Positions 61,676 to 64,000 of a DNA stretch of 64,000 nucleotides are shown piece after piece (within the stretch, counting starts at the first letter, position 1; each line of letters opens with the position of its first letter). The stretch is from positions 1-64,000 of the forward strand of contig JACAAZ010000005.1 in the NCBI GenBank assembly GCA_013376995.1, in the 5' to 3' direction. The notes below the pieces were generated by a model. It was not told the DNA's origin and searched no databases. It saw nothing but the letters and a program-made list of their open reading frames with translations. The DNA is from Bacteroidota bacterium. GTDB lineage: Bacteria; Bacteroidota; Bacteroidia; Bacteroidales; UBA4417. Position numbers and translations under genes: made by a program.

Positions 61676-61682
61676 CCTCCTT
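61676..61682 (-). promoter_or_regulatory. Strong Shine-Dalgarno site of hydB
   Basis: AAGGAGG on the minus strand, 8 bases before the ATG at 61667. It matches the anti-SD core fully, which is uncommon in Bacteroidota and absent from most genes in this window. Confidence 0.65.
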
Positions 61683-61685
61683 GGT

Positions 61686-62084
61686 TTACTTTTCATCAAT
61701 GGATTCATAGTTCACAGGAATGATCCCTTCAACGAGTTCGCCATTCTTTATGTACTTCTCGATGATCTGGTCTGCCTTTTTGGTATCAACATAACCAAAA
61801 ACAATAGGGTCCTTGCCAGGAACAGTAACTTCAATGGTTGGTTCTGCATAGCAATATCCCATGCATCCTGTCTGGGTAACAATGGATTCAATGTTTCTTT
61901 TTTCAAGCTCCACCATCATGTAATCCATGACAATTTTAGCTCCGGAGGCAATTCCACAGGTCGCCATTGCAACCCTGACCTGGACAAGCTGGTCAGGATG
62001 GTCACTGCGTTCCCTAAGTGCCAGTTTTGATTGAACGCTGGATTTGATTTTACGTAAATCATCCAATGATTTGATCGTTGTCAT
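61686..62084 (-). CDS. Thioredoxin-like ferredoxin-domain protein of the hydrogenase operon
   Basis: 132 residues. 'VRVAMATCGIASGAKIVMDY' and 'TQTGCMGYCYAEPTIEVTVP' identify the (2Fe-2S) ferredoxin-like family that accompanies NuoF-type hydrogenase subunits. Only three Cys are present, one short of the four usual ligands, the first loop having 'CGIAS' instead of a second Cys. So either a non-standard cluster or none is bound. It corresponds in position to the HydD-type protein of acetogen hyd operons. Role unknown. Confidence 0.85.
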   Translation of the reverse strand: MTTIKSLDDLRKIKSSVQSKLALRERSDHPDQLVQVRVAMATCGIASGAKIVMDYMMVELEKRNIESIVTQTGCMGYCYAEPTIEVTVPGKDPIVFGYVDTKKADQIIEKYIKNGELVEGIIPVNYESIDEK

Positions 62085-62105
62085 TTTCTTTTTGTTTGGT
62101 TATTT

Positions 62106-62651
62106 TTAATGTATTCTTATGTCTTTTAAATTCTCGTTGATCATTTCTTTCAGGTAAGGATAAATGCTTAGTTCCGATATTGGAATCTCCCCAAGCACCT
62201 CCTGTACCTCCCTGCTGTCAAATGTGTATTTGCCAGCCGGAGTGCGGTGGGTATAGATGAACTGTATGGATGGATTTGCTGAAGCCATCATTACAATAGT
62301 CCCTGCAAGATCACCTTCAGGAAGCCGGTCAATATGATTAAAGACAAACGTAGCTTTGATCAGGGTTCCGTTTCCTTTTTTTGAGTCTATTTCAAAACTT
62401 CCTCCGGTTCGTTCAGCATTTAACTTTAATAATGGGATTCCCATTCCAACCTTCCTGCTGGTTCTGGTAGTAAAAAAAGGATCTGTCACCTTATTCCTCA
62501 TTTCTTCATCCATTCCCTTGCCATCATCCGAAATGCTAAGAGAGTATAGATTCTCTGACGGCTGTTCTTCAATGGTGATCTCAACCTGGCCAGCACCTGC
62601 AGAAATTGAATTCTGAGCGATATCGAGTATATGTAGAGAGAGGTCTTTCAT
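62106..62651 (-). CDS. HATPase-domain protein of the hydrogenase operon
   Basis: 181 residues. A GHKL ATP-binding domain without a histidine phospho-acceptor domain: 'LHILDIAQNSISAGAGQVEI' (N box), 'SISDDGKGMDEE' (G1) and 'TTRTSRKVGMGIPLLKLNAE' (G2). The last about 70 residues have no clear match. It resembles HydE of acetogen hyd operons and anti-sigma-type kinases. It starts 7 bases after the PHP gene stop. Probably regulatory (a kinase, or an ATP-dependent switch for an unseen partner). Confidence 0.85.
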   Translation of the reverse strand: MKDLSLHILDIAQNSISAGAGQVEITIEEQPSENLYSLSISDDGKGMDEEMRNKVTDPFFTTRTSRKVGMGIPLLKLNAERTGGSFEIDSKKGNGTLIKATFVFNHIDRLPEGDLAGTIVMMASANPSIQFIYTHRTPAGKYTFDSREVQEVLGEIPISELSIYPYLKEMINENLKDIRIH

Positions 62652-62658
62652 CCTGATT

Positions 62659-63387
62659 TTAAATGCTGATATTCATGGTTTCAATTGCAGTCCTGATCTG
62701 TTTGAAGGAGCAGTATTCCATCCGGAAGATGCTGCAAACTGAGCCGATTAGCTCAAGCAGATGTGCATCGGAATTCCGGATTAGCGTTTTGCTGGCACTT
62801 CCTGTAATCAAGGGGGTTATTGCCTGGCTATTTGCCCTGGGACTAATTTCAAATGCATCAGCCTTAAGTCCTTTCGGTATAAATCCCAATTGGCTAAACA
62901 GGCTGAAACTTCCTTTATCAATATGGGCAGGAATGAAGATCCCGCCTAACTCATGCACCATACTTTCAACCTGTTCAATCGACTGATCCAGTGCCGATAT
63001 CAATAGCCATTCTTCTGTTTTCAGAATTATTTCATTTTCGTCAACAATTACCTGGTATCCAAATCGTTCAGGATCATTTGGGATGTGGGGGAGATGTTCA
63101 TCCAGGTATTCCTGGAACTTATCCAATAGTTCATCCGTTTCAAAGAACGCGAGGCAGTGAACTTCCTCTTTTGTTGTAATTTCCGCTCCCATCATGACAA
63201 AAATTCCAAGCGGTTCTGCAATTTTCCGGATCAGTTTGCAATGATGGGTGCTGTTGTGATCCGTTATTCCGATTATGTGTAATTTCCTGTCTGACGCCTG
63301 TTTTACTATTTTATCCGGGCTCATATCAAGTTGTCCGCATGGAGACAGGACCGTATGAATATGTAAATCAGCCCGGAATTCTTTCAT
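62659..63387 (-). CDS. PHP-domain phosphoesterase of the hydrogenase operon
   Basis: 242 residues. Metal motifs: 'RADLHIHTVLSPCG' (H-x-H), 'GITDHNSTHH', 'GAEITTKEEVHCLAFF', 'GGIFIPAHID' and 'LIRNSDAHLLELIG'. All the usual PHP metal ligands appear present, so a hydrolase is expected; DNA or phosphate-ester substrates are possible. The gene starts 2 bases after the DRTGG stop. PHP genes in hyd operons recur in other anaerobes, but their job is not known. Confidence 0.87.
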   Translation of the reverse strand: MKEFRADLHIHTVLSPCGQLDMSPDKIVKQASDRKLHIIGITDHNSTHHCKLIRKIAEPLGIFVMMGAEITTKEEVHCLAFFETDELLDKFQEYLDEHLPHIPNDPERFGYQVIVDENEIILKTEEWLLISALDQSIEQVESMVHELGGIFIPAHIDKGSFSLFSQLGFIPKGLKADAFEISPRANSQAITPLITGSASKTLIRNSDAHLLELIGSVCSIFRMEYCSFKQIRTAIETMNISI

Positions 63388-63389
63388 TG

Positions 63390-63725
63390 TTATTTCGTTA
63401 GCAAGTTAAAGAGTTTTCCTGATATATCGAATGCCGATAGATTTGTTACAAGAACCGGAATTCCTTCTTCATTCGCTTGTTCAAGCATATCTTCGTCAGG
63501 TACATTGTTTTTTATTAGTACTACGGCTGCCAATTCTTTAAGGGATGCAACAGCCATTACATTCTTATGGGTCTGCAATGTAATCCAGATATATCCCTGT
63601 TCAGCATGGCCCATTACATCACTAAGCAGATCGCTGGTATAACCCCCAAGAATATCTTTTTGGAGACCTTCCTCACCACCCAGGACTTTCAGGTTCAATG
63701 CATCTTGTATTTCTATTACTTTCAT
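63390..63725 (-). CDS. DRTGG-domain protein of the hydrogenase operon
   Basis: 111 residues. The whole protein is one DRTGG domain: 'LGGEEGLQKDILGGYTSDLL' followed by 'SDVMGHAEQGYIWITLQTHK' and 'VPDEDMLEQANEEGIPVLVT'. DRTGG domains occur with CBS domains and phosphotransacetylases and are thought to bind a small ligand. It lies between the Fe-S gene (14 bases upstream) and the PHP gene. A sensory input for the operon's regulatory proteins is possible. Confidence 0.85.
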   Translation of the reverse strand: MKVIEIQDALNLKVLGGEEGLQKDILGGYTSDLLSDVMGHAEQGYIWITLQTHKNVMAVASLKELAAVVLIKNNVPDEDMLEQANEEGIPVLVTNLSAFDISGKLFNLLTK

Positions 63726-63739
63726 GGCTTGAGCTTTTC

Positions 63740-64000
63740 TTAAAATTTTTCCTCACCCCAAATCTCTTTGAGGATGGAGAGTGATTCTTCTGAACTGAGT
63801 TCTCCGGTTCTTTCGCGGCTTTTCTGGACAAAAATGCACTGTTTGATCGAGGCTTGCCCCTGCACAATGTCATTTGAAAAAGCCTGGCAATTGGGAGCCC
63901 CGCATGCACCGCAATCTGTAAGAGGCAGTATTTGCATGATCTTCCTGGCCTTATCCATTTTAATCATTGCTTCCCCCATGTTTTCATCCAGTTTCATCAT
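63740..64000 (-). CDS. C-terminal part of an Fe-S protein (partial at window edge)
   Basis: The last 86 residues or so of a protein whose start lies beyond 64000; the ATG at the very edge may be internal. It carries a [4Fe-4S] motif of the CODH/RnfB type: 'LPLTDCGACGAPNCQAFSND' and 'KQCIF', that is C-x2-C-x4-C with a fourth Cys 18 later. In related operons such a segment ends a sensory [FeFe]-hydrogenase-like protein, so this may be the tail of one. That is inference. Confidence 0.7.
   Translation of the reverse strand: MMKLDENMGEAMIKMDKARKIMQILPLTDCGACGAPNCQAFSNDIVQGQASIKQCIFVQKSRERTGELSSEESLSILKEIWGEEKF

Noticed and set aside
61422-62030. A 202-codon open frame antisense to hydB and the ferredoxin-like gene
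   Set aside because: It spans two well-supported genes on the other strand and shows no protein-family pattern.

Overview
The window is chromosomal DNA from a member of the Bacteroidota, most likely an anaerobic, fermentative Bacteroidales-type bacterium. The evidence is the type A T9SS sorting domains on secreted proteins, upstream elements matching the Bacteroidota promoter pattern (TTTG, about 20 bases, TAnnTTTG), the general lack of Shine-Dalgarno sites, families common in this phylum (DUF2851, DUF5777, GEVED and coathanger domains, membrane-anchored AraC regulators), and an oxygen-sensitive trimeric [FeFe] hydrogenase operon. No phage, insertion sequence or CRISPR array was seen.

Layout. 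Positions 1-24000 are mainly a secretome region on the minus strand. It holds a truncated secreted gene; a 378-residue and a roughly 3060-residue surface protein, both ending in a dockerin-like module; a membrane AraC regulator; a sialidase-like T9SS cargo; a lipoprotein; a third dockerin-like protein next to a purine nucleoside phosphorylase; and a three-gene operon of tail-fibre-like, Pro-rich and BNR-repeat secreted proteins. Positions 24500-28250 are a housekeeping block on the minus strand: coiled-coil protein, zapA, a 6S-like RNA, RNase Y, terminator, then a membrane-NUDIX fusion. Positions 28389-32709 hold a CotH-family protein and a GH2 beta-mannosidase-like enzyme. Positions 32936-39610 hold DUF2851, two amino-acid permeases, a helix-hairpin-helix protein and a peptide (POT) transporter, which together suggest amino-acid and peptide use. 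Positions 39607-43646 hold a secreted unknown, a rhomboid protease and a small cluster of haem-binding lipoproteins, an OB-fold protein and a DUF5777 outer-membrane barrel. Positions 43917-47792 hold a CtpA protease, an EamA exporter, a saccharopine-dehydrogenase-like enzyme and tRNA-Met. Positions 48176-55152 are a second secretome block (tail-fibre-like protein, M4 metalloprotease, GH31 glycosidase). Positions 55183-64000 hold a soluble hybrid histidine kinase with a small partner and the hydrogenase operon, which runs off the right edge.

How the genes work together. The secreted proteins use at least four kinds of C-terminus: type A T9SS domains (two), dockerin-like double calcium loops (three), coathanger-like ends (two) and coiled-coil ends (two). 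The dockerin-like module is about 190 residues long and is conserved between otherwise unrelated proteins, so it probably has its own anchoring or assembly role. The hydrogenase operon couples HydA, HydB and HydC to four accessory proteins (Fe-S, DRTGG, PHP and HATPase domains) that look regulatory and have no settled function. Several start codons were moved from the longest reading frame because promoters, terminators, gene overlaps or signal peptides argue for a later ATG.
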